Below, in pieces: positions 22,216 through 33,472 of a stretch of DNA of 64,000 nt. How positions within the stretch are numbered: the first letter of the stretch is position 1; each line of letters starts with the position of its first letter. Under the pieces are notes generated by a model. The model made no database searches and was not told where the DNA came from. It saw nothing but the letters and a program-made list of their open reading frames with translations. Position numbers and translations under genes: made by a program. This DNA comes from Rhabdophis nuchalis (Eukaryota; Chordata; Lepidosauria; Squamata; Natricidae). The stretch is taken from the NCBI GenBank assembly GCA_039707465.1, contig CM077658.1, positions 12,088,574-12,152,573 on the forward strand, written 5' to 3'.

Positions 22216-22955
22216 TTAAACATAGAATTAGTATTAGGGTTGTTAAGATTATCATCAAATATGTGATCTGCTATTTGAACTATTTTGATATTTCATACCT
22301 GGGACAAAGCAATCCTCATCCATTGATAAGGCCCAGGTCACATTTTTCAGCAATTTAAGGCTTGCTTTATGGCACAATTTGTTAGATTTCATCACTCATG
22401 AGCTAAAATGAAAGCCTGCATGCTGGAAAGTGTTTGTACCAGCTAAAACCAATATCCATTCATTTCTGTTCCTTATCTCCAACCCTGTATTGAAATTCAA
22501 TGTGTTTTAATGCTACCTACAAAGTTCCTTAATGATATTATCCTTTGTGATGTTGCTCAGATCCTTTAATTTTTAATTAAACTTTCCGCCGTTTTAATTT
22601 ATATGTTTGATTTTTCCCTCCCTTTTCGCCTTTTACATCTTATTATTAACTGCCTCGGGTGTTCAAATGGAGGAGAAAGGTGGGGCTATCAGGCAAACAA
22701 AGAATGTACATTATCAGGATGTGCTGGAGAAAGCTTTTTATCATCTCATCTTTTCCCACCACCTGCACCTTCTAAGGCTGCATCTCAAATTATTTTAAGC
22801 AAGCATTTTAAAATGTTTCCTTATCTGAAGAATTTTAATTGAGTAAATGCATTTGCCAATAAGTGTTTGATGGGTATTATTTAAACTGCTCATCAAAATC
22901 TTGGATCTCTTTTACAAATTTTGTTGACCCAGAATGAAGTTTTACTAGGTAGTAT
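22216..22955. other. Unique stretch
   Basis: No gene or confident repeat. Confidence 0.4.
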
Positions 22956-23062
22956 AGAACAGAACAGAACGGAACTGAGCAAAATAGAATAGAATAGAGT
23001 TGGAATGGACCTTGGAGGTCTAGTCCTGCTTAGGCAGGAGGCAAACCATGGCTTGTTTAAAA
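22956..23062 (-). mobile_element. CR1 LINE 3' end with drifted pentanucleotide tail
   Basis: AGAACAGAACAGAACGGAAC and AATAGAATAGAATAGAG precede GTTGGAATGGACCTTGGAGG, the reverse-complement CR1 3' end, and CTGCTTAGGCAGG. The tail pentamers have drifted between AGAAC, GGAAC and AGAAT. Only about 60 bp of UTR remain. Confidence 0.75.
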
Positions 23063-23689
23063 TATTGCTTAAAGCCAATTGGTCTTTTTTTCCTGCAATC
23101 CAAAGTTAAACAAACAATGGATTATTTACTGAATGAACTCTGTTTCTGCTAGAAAGGTACTGTTACTGGCTAATGGTAAATCATATTCAACCTTTATCTT
23201 GGTAATTAGTTTTGCATAGCACCTTAGACTAGATTAATGTGGAGTTAGTAATTTGTGAATCAGCATGTTATAGGAGCCAAACCACCACATTAAGTCATAA
23301 TATGCTTTATGGCTTTGAGCAGAACTTGTTATATGAACCCAACAATTGTACGTTGCTAATGCAGATTTACTGTGGTCTGTAAATCCAGCTAGCATCTCCT
23401 TGGACTATAGCTTGGTACTGCATACTGATATAACCTTATCATTTAAGTATATAATTCTTTTGTTCTCTGAACTCAAGGTGTTATTTATAATTCTCCCTTT
23501 TCCATTATTATCATCCCCATAAATACCTATAAGATAGATTTAATATATTTGAGATATCCTGCCTTTTTTTTTTAGTAAATACCCCAGGTGAATAACAAAA
23601 TGTCATCTACTTAGGTTCTATGCTAGGTTAGATATGAATGTTAATCTTAATGTCATCTTAAACTAAGACTTTAATCACTGCATTGATCT
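23063..23689. other. Unique stretch
   Basis: No gene or confident repeat. Confidence 0.4.
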
Positions 23690-23890
23690 TCTATGTCAAT
23701 TTCATTAATGATTTCACTGTTATCAGTGTTTCCTATTCATCATCTCGGCACCATCATTCCTTCTGTCCTGGCCACTTTTAACAGAGGCACAATTGAGAGT
23801 ATTTTAACAAACTGCATCTCTTTTGTGTTTAGTGGCATTAGTGCCTCAGATAGCAAGTCGGTTCAGAGAGTGTTAAGGACAATGAGCTGA
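23690..23890 (+). pseudogene. Decayed Rex1/CR1-group ORF2 fragment
   Basis: The frame 23,693-23,890 contains IESILTNCISFVFSGISASD followed by SKSVQRVLRTMS. This matches the pattern of Rex1-type C-terminal domains (a CIES...TWYGN...D...LQRVVRTA layout as I recall it). It is short, without surrounding UTR or tail, and may be an old remnant. Chance similarity cannot be excluded. Confidence 0.4.
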
Positions 23891-24905
23891 CCATGGTGAG
23901 TTGTCCTATGGCTAGTTTGCCATGGTGAGTTTGCTGTGGCAAGCTGGCCATGTTGAGTTGGCCACAGTGAATTGGCATTCTGGTAGCTGCCTGGAGAAGT
24001 TTTCTGGCAAGGTTTTGGAAGTGGTTTGACATTGTCGTCTTCTTTTTCTTCTGAGAGAGAGAGGGGGTGGGGGAATGATTGGTTCAAAGCCACCCAATTA
24101 AAACACTTCACTGGAAACATCATTTCATGTTATGGAATTTAGGGTTTATCTACATTTATTTATTTCTTTTCTAAGCGGAGGCCAAGATTTAGGTTTGGCT
24201 AATATGCACGAAATTCCAGATGGCTTTTAATGAAATGCCCATAGTAAGATCAGTATTTTATTCAAAAATGTCTAAATATTTTTACATATATAATTCAAAT
24301 AAAATGTTTTTTTTAAAAAACCTCAGTCCCCAGTCTGCTTAATTAGTTAGAACTGAACTAATGTTTGTAGCATCTCTTCCCTTTAAAAGTTGCATTGAGT
24401 GATTTTGATGAATAGTATTTAAAATAAATTTTCAGAAAAGGAAATGTAGGCATTCAGTTATAAAACACTTGGTAGTTAAATATTTTGTACAATATCAGAA
24501 TAATGTGTTAGTTTGCAGAAAATACTCTTTACTTAAATATCTGCTGATAGAAACAACCTTTTGCCCGATTTAAGACACAGGGAAAAATCTAGGGTCCCAC
24601 TCATCAAAATAACCAGGGAACATCTAATTGTACCATAGATGGCTTGCCAAATTTTGAATAAAATCATAACATTGGAACAAACTGTTCAGCCTAACCTCTA
24701 CTTGTTATAACATGGTCCTTAATAGAATCCAGCTTTTGGATTTCAACATATCCAAAGAATAGAAGTACAGTATCTCCTCTGGCAATTAAGTCATAGTTGA
24801 CTTGCTCTTTCCATTATGAAACTGTCTCTTCCATTTCTATCATTTTGATAATGTTTGTTTTTATTTGGAAGCATAATTTGTGCTAAAAGATTAGTGCATA
24901 TTTCC
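23891..24905. other. Unique AT-rich stretch with degenerate internal repeats
   Basis: At 23,885-23,985 a degenerate ~14-20-bp unit recurs (GACCATGGTGAGTTG, GCCATGGTGAGTTTG, GCCATGTTGAGTTGGCC, GGCCACAGTGAATTGG), a small minisatellite-like patch. The rest shows no gene or confident repeat. Confidence 0.5.
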
Positions 24906-24917
24906 CTCCCTCCCTCC

Positions 24918-24952
<35 letters not shown>

Positions 24953-24990
24953 TCCTTCTTTCTTTCTTTCCTTCTTTCTTTCTTTCTTTC
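24906..24990. repeat. (CCCT)n/(TTTC)n polypyrimidine tract
   Basis: CCCT units switch to TTTC and TTCC units over about 85 bp, all pyrimidine on the plus strand. Confidence 0.95.
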
Positions 24991-25495
24991 CTGTTTAAGT
25001 TAAAGTAGTAGCAACTTTAAATAAAGCCCGTCTTCCATCATTGCTTGCATGGTACTATAAATATTAAACCCCTATATTAATCTTGATAAGAATTATGAAG
25101 TCAGGGATAAGATCCAGTGATGACATGAAGAGGAAAACATCCTTGAAGATGTAGGGGGATGGTGTTGCAGCAAAAATCAATAACTAGAAGAAAAAAATCC
25201 AAAGAAAAATCAAATTCGAGCATATTATTTAAAGGGATTAAACATCTAGACTGTTAAAAAAAATCCAAAGAAAATATAGAGTTGGTTTATTTGATCAACA
25301 ATACCCAGTGTTCAAATAAAAATACCTTTAATGACTTTTACTTAAATAACTGATTAAACAACTGAATAGCAAGGCTTTAAGAATTTGTTGATTGATAAGA
25401 GATGCCATGAGAAAAAGAGACTATTTACTGTATTTTTTAGATAATGTGATATGTTACTGAAACTGTTAGTACATGTGATGAGGGAAGATACATAA
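24991..25495. other. Unique AT-rich stretch
   Basis: No gene or confident repeat. Confidence 0.4.
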
Positions 25496-25499
25496 GTAC

Positions 25500-25682
25500 A
25501 CAGGCATATATTCATTTTCTTTTTCCCTATAATATTTATATTTTTCTTTTTTCAATTTGTCTTTGTATTTTCCTTTGAGCACTCCCCACCCCTTTTATTT
25601 TACTCTTCTATATTTATTTGGCTTTGCAATTAGTTTTTTTTTTAATCTGTGCAACTTTAATAAAATTGTTACTAAAAAAAAG
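25500..25682 (+). mobile_element. Possible L1 LINE 3' UTR ending in poly-A
   Basis: T-rich text (TTTTCTTTTTCCCTATAATA, TTTCAATTTGTCTTTG, TGGCTTTGCAATTAG) leads to CTTTAATAAAATTGTTACT and an A-run. This is typical of squamate L1 3' ends but not specific. No coding part is recognised. Confidence 0.35.
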
Positions 25683-26082
25683 GGAATGAGTATAGTTGTG
25701 ATGTGAAAGGGTCACGATGCTATCTAATTCCATAGCTACTTCACCTATACGGTGGGATACATTGATGAGGGCTCAGCAAGTTTTTGGGATTCTCTTTGTT
25801 CTTCAACCAAAGCCAATTTATGGCTTTATTAGATTGCATTAGCAATCTCGAAATTGTAGGAAATTATCTTCAGTTTTCATTCATAATAGTCTGGGGGAAG
25901 CTCTGTGTGAATAAGGATTGGGTCCATAAGTTGTTTTGTCCTATTTTTGGGGGGGAAAACCTAACCCTGAACTTTCAAAGATTTTATATTTTTAATAGAA
26001 TTCTTCATTACTTGGGATGCTTAAAAGGTGTTGCTTTATAATGTCTTGATAACTGTTTTGCTGGTGTTTGTAAAACACCTGG
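25683..26082. other. Unique stretch
   Basis: No gene or confident repeat. The 85-residue frame at 25,784-26,041 resembles no known family. Confidence 0.4.
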
Positions 26083-26090
26083 ATTATATT

Positions 26091-26286
26091 CAGAGGAGGA
26101 ATTCCCTTACTTCCCTACCAGTTTGCAAATGTGAGCTTGCTCGCATGCGCCTCTTCTGTGCATGCACACCGCCTTATGGGCATGCGCAATGCTTGTGCAT
26201 TACATCAGGGCAGGTGGGCGCAGCTTCCCTCAGCCGCCGCAACCGGTTCGCCCGAACTGGAGAAAACGAGCTGAATACCACCTCTG
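26091..26286. mobile_element. hAT-type non-autonomous element
   Basis: The 196-bp element starts CAGAGGAGGAATTC and ends GAATACCACCTCTG. The flanks ATTATATT (26,083-26,090) and ATTATATG (26,287-26,294) agree at 7 of 8 bases. The interior is rich in CATGCGC/GTGCATGCAC motifs. No coding potential. Confidence 0.85.
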
Positions 26287-26294
26287 ATTATATG

Positions 26295-27609
26295 CCTTTA
26301 ACAAGTCAGATGTAGTGTTAGGAATAAGTCACAGAAAATGCTGCTGCGTAATGTTAATGCAGGATGTGTATTGGTTGTATCTTATTAAAATAACAAAGAA
26401 AAAGGCAACTGGTTAATTTAGGTTGAGCCCAGTGTCTTTGAGCCTTGTTTTTGTTTAAAGTTCCCCTGGTTTAAAAAAAACACTTGTCATTCTGTCCATT
26501 GAAAGGCACACCCTTTATTAATTCCCTATCAGACTGAAATATGGCTTACTAGAAAATGTTAGACACGGCGTGGACAAGTGGAGGACTTTACTCAGCAATG
26601 GTTTGTACTTTATCCAGCTTGTAAACATGTATATGTGGGTGGCTGTATTCATACAATCTCTCCCCCATTGTTCTCATTGTAGAAGTGAACACATGCGATC
26701 AGGACTATAACAGTGTCCTCCCGCTTCATTTGTATTCAGGATAATTCAGAAGGCCATCAGAATGGATTAAAAAGAGAAGAACACCAAATGAATGCCTACT
26801 TACTAGAAAAAGCCAACCTTTCAGTTCAGCGTTTTTTCCCCTGGATGCTTTTGCCAAAGGCACCGAGAATCCCAGCAGTCGAAAGTCTATTAATTTGCCA
26901 TGTACTTGTTGATGAAAAAGCTATCAGGATTATGGGCTGAATATTTCTAGTCTAGGGAAAGGAAGGAATGCAATTAATCTCCGTGAACTAAAATATACCT
27001 TTTTTTCATTAATCTTTTATTGTAAATGAGCAAAGTAATTGAACCAATACCACATTGTCAGACTGAATGCAATGCCAGTGGGATATGCATGAGAGAGCAC
27101 ATACTGATTGAGTATTAAATATCTAACGGCAATAATTTATGGTTCATTACCTCTTTTTGGAGTTTCTTAGTTGCAGAGTGCTTGAATTTTAAGCAGGTTG
27201 ACTTTCATGAGAAGCTGCTTTCAAATGCTGGAGACAGCAAAGGCACAAAACTCTCCAACAATCTACTTAATTTGGGTAGTTTCATAGTTAGCTGAACCAG
27301 ACTTTTTAGCCTGCTGGGAAACATGTTAAAAATTGCGACTTTGATTACTACAATTAAAAATATAGTAATGAATATTTTAGGGCTTCTCATCTGTCACGGT
27401 TCTTACAAATACTAGGGACTGCAAAGGAAAGAAGGAATGTCCTATAGACAGGAAAGGGGGAAATTTTATTCTAATGGTCCCCTCAATGTGCAGCATCCTC
27501 TAGTTATTTGGATGGATATTTAGATTGGACCTGAATGCATAATCAAGTAAATTGGTAACAGTGGCAATGAGAAACAAATACTTGAGATTATCTTGGGCAA
27601 GGATTCCTT
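26295..27609. other. Unique stretch
   Basis: AT-rich DNA with no gene or confident repeat. The frame at 26,713-26,940 has no recognisable domain. Confidence 0.4.
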
Positions 27610-27645
27610 TACAATACAATACAATACAATACAATACAATACAAT
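27610..27645. repeat. (CAATA)n tail microsatellite of CR1
   Basis: Seven ACAATAC-phase pentamers at the 3' end of the minus-strand CR1. The same TATTG tail ends the CR1 copies at 55,826 and 45,755. Confidence 0.92.
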
Positions 27646-27705
27646 AGCAGAGTTGGAAGGGACCTTGTAGGTCTTCTAGTCCAACCCCCTGCATGGGCAG
27701 GAATC

Positions 27706-29892
27706 TTATACCATTTCAGACAAATGGCTGTCTAACATCTTTTTAAAGACTTCCAGGGTTGGGGCATTCACAACTGCTGGAGGCAAGCTGTTCCAGAGGT
27801 TAATTGTTCTTACTGTTAGGAAATTTCTCCTTAGTTCTAAGTTGCTTCTCTCCTTGGTTAGTTTCCACCCATTGCTCCTTGTCCTGCCCCCAGGTGTCTT
27901 GGAGAAAAGTTTGACTCCCTCTTCTTTGTGGCACCCTCTGAGATATCGGAACACTGCTATCATGTCTCCCCTGGTCCTTCTCTTCATCAAACTAGACATA
28001 CCCAGTTCCTGCAGCCGTTCTTCATATGTCTTAGTCTCCAGTCCTCTAATCATCTTGGTTGCTCTTCTTTGCACTCTTTCCAGAGTCTCCACGTCTTTTC
28101 TACATCGTGGCGACCAAAACTGTATGCAGTATTCCAAGTGTGGCCTTACCAAGGCACTATACAGTGGCATTAACACTTCACGCGATCTAGATTCTATCCC
28201 TCTGTTGATGCAGCCTAGAACTGTGTTGGCTTTTTTGGCAGCTGCTGCACACTGCTGGCTCATATTTAAATGGTTGTCCACTAGGATTCCGAGATCCCTC
28301 TCACAGTTGCTACTATTGAGCAAGGTACCACCTATACTGTACTTGTGCATTTGGTTTTTCTTGCCTATATGTAGGACCTTACTTTTTTCACAATTGAATT
28401 TCATTTTATTAGACAGTGCCCAATGTTCAAGTTTGTCTAGATCCTTCTGTATCTTAAGCCTATCTTCTGGAGTGTTGGCTATTCCTGCCAGCTTGGTGTC
28501 GTCTGCGAATTTGATGAGTTCCCCATTTATCCCCTCATCCAAATCGTTGATGAAGATGTTAAAGAGTACTGGGCCTAAAACAGAGCCTTGGGGGACTCCA
28601 CTGCATACTTCCTTCCATGTAGATGCAGTTCCATTGAGGACTACACGTTGAGTGCGGTTGGTCAGCCAGTTACGAATCCATTTGGTGGTGGTGCTGTCTA
28701 ACCCACAATTTTCTACTTTATCTAATAGTAGGTTATGGTCTACTTTATCAAATGCCTTACTGAAGTCCAGGTAAATTATATCAACAGCATTCCTCTGGTC
28801 CACTGATTTTGTTACTTTGTCAAAGAATGCAATTAGATTCGTCTGGCATGATCTGTTTTTGACAAACCCATGTTGGCTTTTGGCTATTACTTTGTTTGCT
28901 TCTAGGTGTTCACTTATTTGTTGTTTAATTATCTTTTCCAGAATCTTTCCTGGTATTGAGGTCAGGCTGATGGGTCTATAGTTTCCTGGATCTGTTTTTT
29001 TTCCTTTTTTGAAGATGGGAACCACATCTGCTCTTTTCCAGTCTTCTGGCAGTTCCCCGGTGCTCCAGGATCTCTGAAAGATATAGTTCAGTGGTTCTGA
29101 GATCTCGTCTGCCAGTTCCTTCAGAACCCTGGGGTGTAATCCATCCGGTCCTGGTGATTTGAACTCGTCCAGGGCAGACAGGTGCTCACTTACCATTTTC
29201 TTCTCTATTTCAACTTGTGTTCCTAATCTGATATTTGTGGTGCTGTTTTTGATTGATTGGACTGTTTTATCCCTTTGTGTAAAGACAGATGCAAAGAAAG
29301 AGTTAAATAGTTCTGCTTTCTCCCTGTTGCTTATCATCTTCTTGCCATTTTCTCCCAGCAGTGGACCAATTGTTTCCTTAACTTTTTTCTTATTTTTAAC
29401 ATGTTGGAAGAAGCTTTTTTTGTTATTTTTTACTTTTTTGGCAAGCCTTTCTTCATTGTGAGCCTTAGCTTTCCTCACTTCATCTTTACAGGCTCGGGCT
29501 ATTTGCTGATATTTTGCCTTGGTTATGTCCCCCTTTTTCCATTTTTTATATTTATCCTTTTTGTCTTTCAATTTGTCAGAGAGTTCTTTATGCAGCCATG
29601 CTGGTTTCTTTTGGGAACTGTTATTTTTCTTCTTCATTGGTATTGCGCTGGACTGGGCTTTTATAATCTCATTTTTCAAAATTTCCCAAGCTTCTTGAGT
29701 TGTTTTCCCCTTGAGGATTCTCATCCATGGAATCCTTCCCAAGCTCTCTCTGAGTTTGTTGAAATTAGCTCTCTTGAAGTCTAAGACTCTAGTTTGACTT
29801 TGTTCAACTACTTTTGTTTGCATAATGTTGAATTCCAGTATTTCATGATCGCTTGCCCCCAAAGTTCCTGTAGCTTCTACACCTTCTATCAT
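27706..29892 (-). CDS. CR1 ORF2 reverse transcriptase, N-terminally truncated
   Basis: A 728-codon uninterrupted frame of a CR1 non-LTR retrotransposon. The first ~20 residues are the end of the AP-endonuclease domain (SDHE at 14-17). A lysine-rich linker (about 85-175) leads to the reverse transcriptase: SPGPDG at 246-251, NYRPISL at 304-310, DFSKAFD at 376-382, SGVPQGSVLGP at 431-441 and the catalytic FADD at 462-465. The C-terminal domain carries RPHLEYCIQFWSP and ends with LWNSLPP text and LSEMV. ORF2 would nick target DNA and copy its own RNA there, but without the endonuclease and 5' promoter this copy should be unable to move by itself. The listed ATG is only the first in-frame methionine; the frame enters from upstream. 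The last 97 codons match the copy at 55,453 at 93 positions. Confidence 0.95.
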   Translation of the reverse strand: MIEGVEATGTLGASDHEILEFNIMQTKVVEQSQTRVLDFKRANFNKLRESLGRIPWMRILKGKTTQEAWEILKNEIIKAQSSAIPMKKKNNSSQKKPAWLHKELSDKLKDKKDKYKKWKKGDITKAKYQQIARACKDEVRKAKAHNEERLAKKVKNNKKSFFQHVKNKKKVKETIGPLLGENGKKMISNREKAELFNSFFASVFTQRDKTVQSIKNSTTNIRLGTQVEIEKKMVSEHLSALDEFKSPGPDGLHPRVLKELADEISEPLNYIFQRSWSTGELPEDWKRADVVPIFKKGKKTDPGNYRPISLTSIPGKILEKIIKQQISEHLEANKVIAKSQHGFVKNRSCQTNLIAFFDKVTKSVDQRNAVDIIYLDFSKAFDKVDHNLLLDKVENCGLDSTTTKWIRNWLTNRTQRVVLNGTASTWKEVCSGVPQGSVLGPVLFNIFINDLDEGINGELIKFADDTKLAGIANTPEDRLKIQKDLDKLEHWALSNKMKFNCEKSKVLHIGKKNQMHKYSIGGTLLNSSNCERDLGILVDNHLNMSQQCAAAAKKANTVLGCINRGIESRSREVLMPLYSALVRPHLEYCIQFWSPRCRKDVETLERVQRRATKMIRGLETKTYEERLQELGMSSLMKRRTRGDMIAVFRYLRGCHKEEGVKLFSKTPGGRTRSNGWKLTKERSNLELRRNFLTVRTINLWNSLPPAVVNAPTLEVFKKMLDSHLSEMV

Positions 29893-29932
29893 TTCCTCTC
29901 TGTTAGTGTAACTACAAATAATAGTTATGTGG

Positions 29933-30310
29933 GATCTGGGTTGGTCACCAGGACCAGAGATTTAATCTTTTGAGCTTTCAGACTAGCTCATCCTTAGAGG
30001 ACACATCTCTAGCAGAGTGTGTGCTTGGGGCTATTCTGTGTGTGGTATTTATATGGTGGTGGTTGTGTGAGCTTTTGAGATGTTCATTGGGTTGTTGTTG
30101 GCTGGCTATTAAGTCATTGGCTGTTGTCTCCTCCTCACCGCCTCCTAAGTATTTCAGAAGCTGGTGGTGAATCTGCACTCCTGTTGACTGACAAAGGATT
30201 AGAATTCAATCACACTCTGCTAGAGTAGTTCCCTGAGGATTGGCTCCAGCACAAATCTGAAAGTTCAGAAGACTAAATCCCTGGTCCCTGTGACCAACCC
30301 AGATTGGATC
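29933..30310. repeat. Foldback element, ~50-bp outer inverted repeats
   Basis: The left arm 29,933-29,982 and the right arm (30,256-30,310) are reverse complements at roughly 43 of 50 positions (GGTTGGTCACCAGGACCAG against CTGGTCCCTGTGACCAACC). Weaker complementarity continues inward, with CTAGCAGAGTGTG on the left and CACACTCTGCTAG on the right. Part of the right arm recurs at 36,205-36,255. ATAATAGTTAT occurs on both sides (near 29,918 and 30,354) and may be a target duplication. Type of element unknown. Confidence 0.7.
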
Positions 30311-32736
30311 TTGCAACTTTATCTGGGGGACTCATATATTTGTCTTCATTTGTAATAATAGTTATTTATAAGTTTTATATCCCACTTTTTTCTGTAAATT
30401 AGAGTCAATGAATAATGCTACTGGATAATCCTCAATATCTGAGGATTAGTGGATTTAGATCCTGATAATGTTTAAGAATGAATGAATGAATATGTATGTA
30501 TACACATATTCAATCATTCAATCAATCAATCAATCTTAAACGTAATCAGGATCCAAGTCCATTAAACATCCATCCTCTGTGGCACTCATAGAAGTAGCTA
30601 TAGAGAGAGTAGAAAAGTCACTGTGAGAGAGACTAGGCTTAAAAATAGAGTGTAGTAGTTGTAGTGTTGGAACTAGGGAGATTCACTGTCAGCCATTGAA
30701 TCTCATTGTGTGTTTTTTTCTCTTACTCCAATGCAGCTTAATGTGAAAAAAGAAAGCTGGAGGATGGTGTGATGATTTTGAGACATAAAACATTCTAAAA
30801 AGTGAGAAAAGCAAATTTTAATTTTCTATTCACTGTTGATTAGGTAGATTTCAAGAAATTTAATCATTGTTCTGTATGAAACTTTATTGACAGATATTTC
30901 CAGATTTCTCATCCTCATCATCCTCATCCTCATCATTCTAGCTGAGATAATGTGGTGTTCAGAGTGTCAGATTTGTACACGTGGAACAGTTTAAAATTGC
31001 ATCTATAATATCTAAATATGGAGTCAATTAACACAGTGATTTTGCCTCATAAATAATGCTAACCTGTCAATGTCCTCTGAAGTGACTTTAAAAATAAAAT
31101 GTTTCTTTTGCTGAAGATCTCATCTCAGATAAACAAGAATCAATAAACAGTAACTGCAAACTCGTATCTTTAGCTAAATGAACCATGTCAAAGCAAAACA
31201 GCAGATTAATAAATTTTAACATCAAGCAGGTTTTTATATAAAAAATATGAGTTCAAGAGATTACTACTAGATGAGAGAAGTAAATCAGATGTGTAACTAT
31301 GTAATATCAAAATAATACATTTAATGTGAATGTTTAAAATGTAATAGAAGGAGAAAATGGCCTTCTAGTGTCCTGGAGATGAATATATTTGTTACGGCAT
31401 AAAATTGGAGATCCTATTTTATGAGATTCATGTCATGTCATCCTCAGTCAATATAGTCTGATAGTCTGAAAGTTAGAAAATATTGTCTGTAGATAAAAGA
31501 ACTAGCAGTAGGGATCTAATATAACAAAATATCAAGAATGAGTACAGGGAATTGTTTCTGAGATCAAAACCAAGGATGAAAACAGAACTAAAGATGAAAT
31601 CCAGGATGCGTTATCGTACAGCAAAACCAATAGAAAAAAATATATAGCTTACGGTGGAACTGTTGAAAAGAGTTTCTTTCTCTTTTCAACCAAGCTCAGA
31701 GAAGACCAAGGACACCCCCTTGGGACATACCATCCTCAGTTCTACGCAATGCAGATTCCGATGTATATGATTGGATTAGGGGGTCGTTGAGATATATATT
31801 TACATCTTTGCTGAAACCCATTCAAACGCTGAAGTAACTTGTTATTTGCATTCTGTTAAATGTTTCCGGAAGAACTCTAATCAGGAGTTGTTGTTGTTGT
31901 TGTTTTCCTCAAGAGCTTTTCACTTAAGGTTTGCGGTAAAAAATATCAATACACTATTTTACAAGTGGGTTAAAAATTCCTTATGAAGGCTAAAAAGCAG
32001 TTAGCAAATGAAATCTTGCCTCCTGCTCATAAGCCCAGATTGCAGCTATGGAGAACTGTCTTGAAACATTTATTTATTATTTATTTTCTGACATTGTGCA
32101 CTTTTATCATTTCTCAAAAGTCTTTAGAAAGACTAATATGATGGTGCCCCTTACCAAAGATGTAGCCCACTTGGGATTCATGGGAGAAAGAAAGAGAGAG
32201 TTAAGTTGGACAATTGCTGTTTTTTATCTGTCATTGTCTTTCTGGAAACAAGGCAGATGAAAGGAGCATACTATGTCATCTCATAAACCTGTTTCAGGCA
32301 GTGAAGATCAAACACAGCAGTAAAACATTTATCTTTCTGCTAGTGAACACTGATGGAAATATAGGCATTTCTTGCAAGCCTTATTTAATTTTATTTGGCC
32401 AGGAAATATTTTCATAAATGCTTTTACACATCAGCCTGAACACCAGGGTGCTTTCCAGAATAACTTGTGTTCTTTAAGTATTCAAATTTTTAATAGAACT
32501 TGAGACAATGGATTTCTTTTAAAAAAAAATAGGGTTGTATCTTTTGTAAATATTGTACTTGTTTCTTTAAAGAAATAATATTGTACTTGTTTCTTTAAAG
32601 TAACCAACTATTTTCTACTTTGGGAAGTGAAACAGAATAATATCCAAGATAATTTTCACCTCGAGTAAACTCAACTTTTTAAACTGGAGTTGCCACAGTA
32701 CCACTTTATAATGCCTTGATAAGGCCAGACTTTAGG
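30311..32736. other. Unique AT-rich stretch
   Basis: Contains ATGA-unit (30,475-30,495) and CAAT-unit (30,508-30,535) simple repeats. At 32,555-32,600 a ~25-bp unit (ATTGTACTTGTTTCTTTAAAG) is tandemly duplicated. No gene or confident dispersed repeat is seen. Confidence 0.45.
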
Positions 32737-33043
32737 GACACGGTGGCTCAGTGGCTAAGACGCCATGGTTGTTGATCAGAAAGGTTGGCAGTTTGGCGGT
32801 TTGAATCCCTAGCACCATGTAACAGAGTGAGGTCCCACTACTTGTCCCAGCTCCTGCTAACCTAGCAGTTTGAAAGCATGTCAGAAATGCAAGTAAAAAA
32901 ATAGGGACCACCTTTGGTAGGAAGATAACAGTGTTCTGTGCACCTTTGGTGATTAGTCATGCCGGCCACATGACCACAGAGACATCTTCAGACAGCACTG
33001 GCTCTTTGGCTTTGAAACAGAGATGAACACCTCCTCCTCGAGT
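32737..33043 (+). mobile_element. Sauria-type tRNA-derived SINE
   Basis: CACGGTGGCTCAGTGGCTAAG head, GTTTGAATCCCTAGC B-box, CTAACCTAGCAGTTTG, AATAGGGACCACCTTTGG and GCCGGCCACATGACCAC are in order. The last bases of the BovB-like end are missing. A CR1 fragment follows within about 30 bp. Confidence 0.85.
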
Positions 33044-33075
33044 CCAGTGTGTTGTATAGTCCAAAATATATGGTA

Positions 33076-33472
33076 TGTCTAGTCTAGTGAAAAGAAGGCA
33101 TGGCATGATAGTAGTGTTCCAATATCTGGACAGCTTCCACAAATAAGAGGGAGACAACCTATTTTCCAAAGCACCTGAAGGCAGGACAAGAAGCAATGGA
33201 CACTAATTAAAGAAAGAACCAACCTAGGACTAAGGATAAATTTCCTGACAATGAAAACAGTTAACCAGTGGAACCAAGAAGGAACTTCCTGACAGTGAGA
33301 ACAATTAACCAGTGGAACAACTTGCACTCAGAAGTTGTTGAAGCTCCATGGCTGGAGGTTTTTAAGAAGAGATTGAACAGCAATCTGTCTAGAATGGTAT
33401 AGTTTCCTGCTTGTGCAGGTAGTTGGACTAGAAGACCTCCAAGGTTCCTTCCAACTTTGTTATTCTGTTACA
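33076..33472 (+). pseudogene. CR1 LINE 3' end, decayed, with internal tandem duplication
   Basis: DNA text matches the end of the CR1 ORF2 (TCTAGTCTAGTGAAAAGAAG onward) and its 3' UTR (GGACTAGAAGACCTCCAAGG). Stops and frameshifts break the frame. A 33-bp unit, TTCCTGACAATGAAAACAG onward, occurs at 33,242-33,274 and again, diverged, at 33,286-33,318. It ends in TTATTCTGTTACAG, not TATTG repeats, so it belongs to an older subfamily. Confidence 0.85.

Larger units (their letters stand above)
27610..29915 (-). mobile_element. Young CR1 LINE, 5' truncated in the endonuclease
   Basis: From right to left: the last residues of the endonuclease domain, a full reverse-transcriptase ORF, a short 3' UTR with the CR1 block GGGACCTTGTAGGTCTTCTA, and a TATTG pentanucleotide tail. 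Recognisable similarity begins near 29,915 (TNREE), so about the first 40% of ORF2 is missing, as is any ORF1. The absence of stops over 728 codons indicates recent insertion. It abuts a foldback repeat at its 5' end. Confidence 0.9.

Noticed and set aside
27842..28651. 269-residue plus-strand frame
   Set aside because: It is the antisense shadow of the CR1 ORF2, lacks any family signature, and the minus strand has all reverse-transcriptase motifs.
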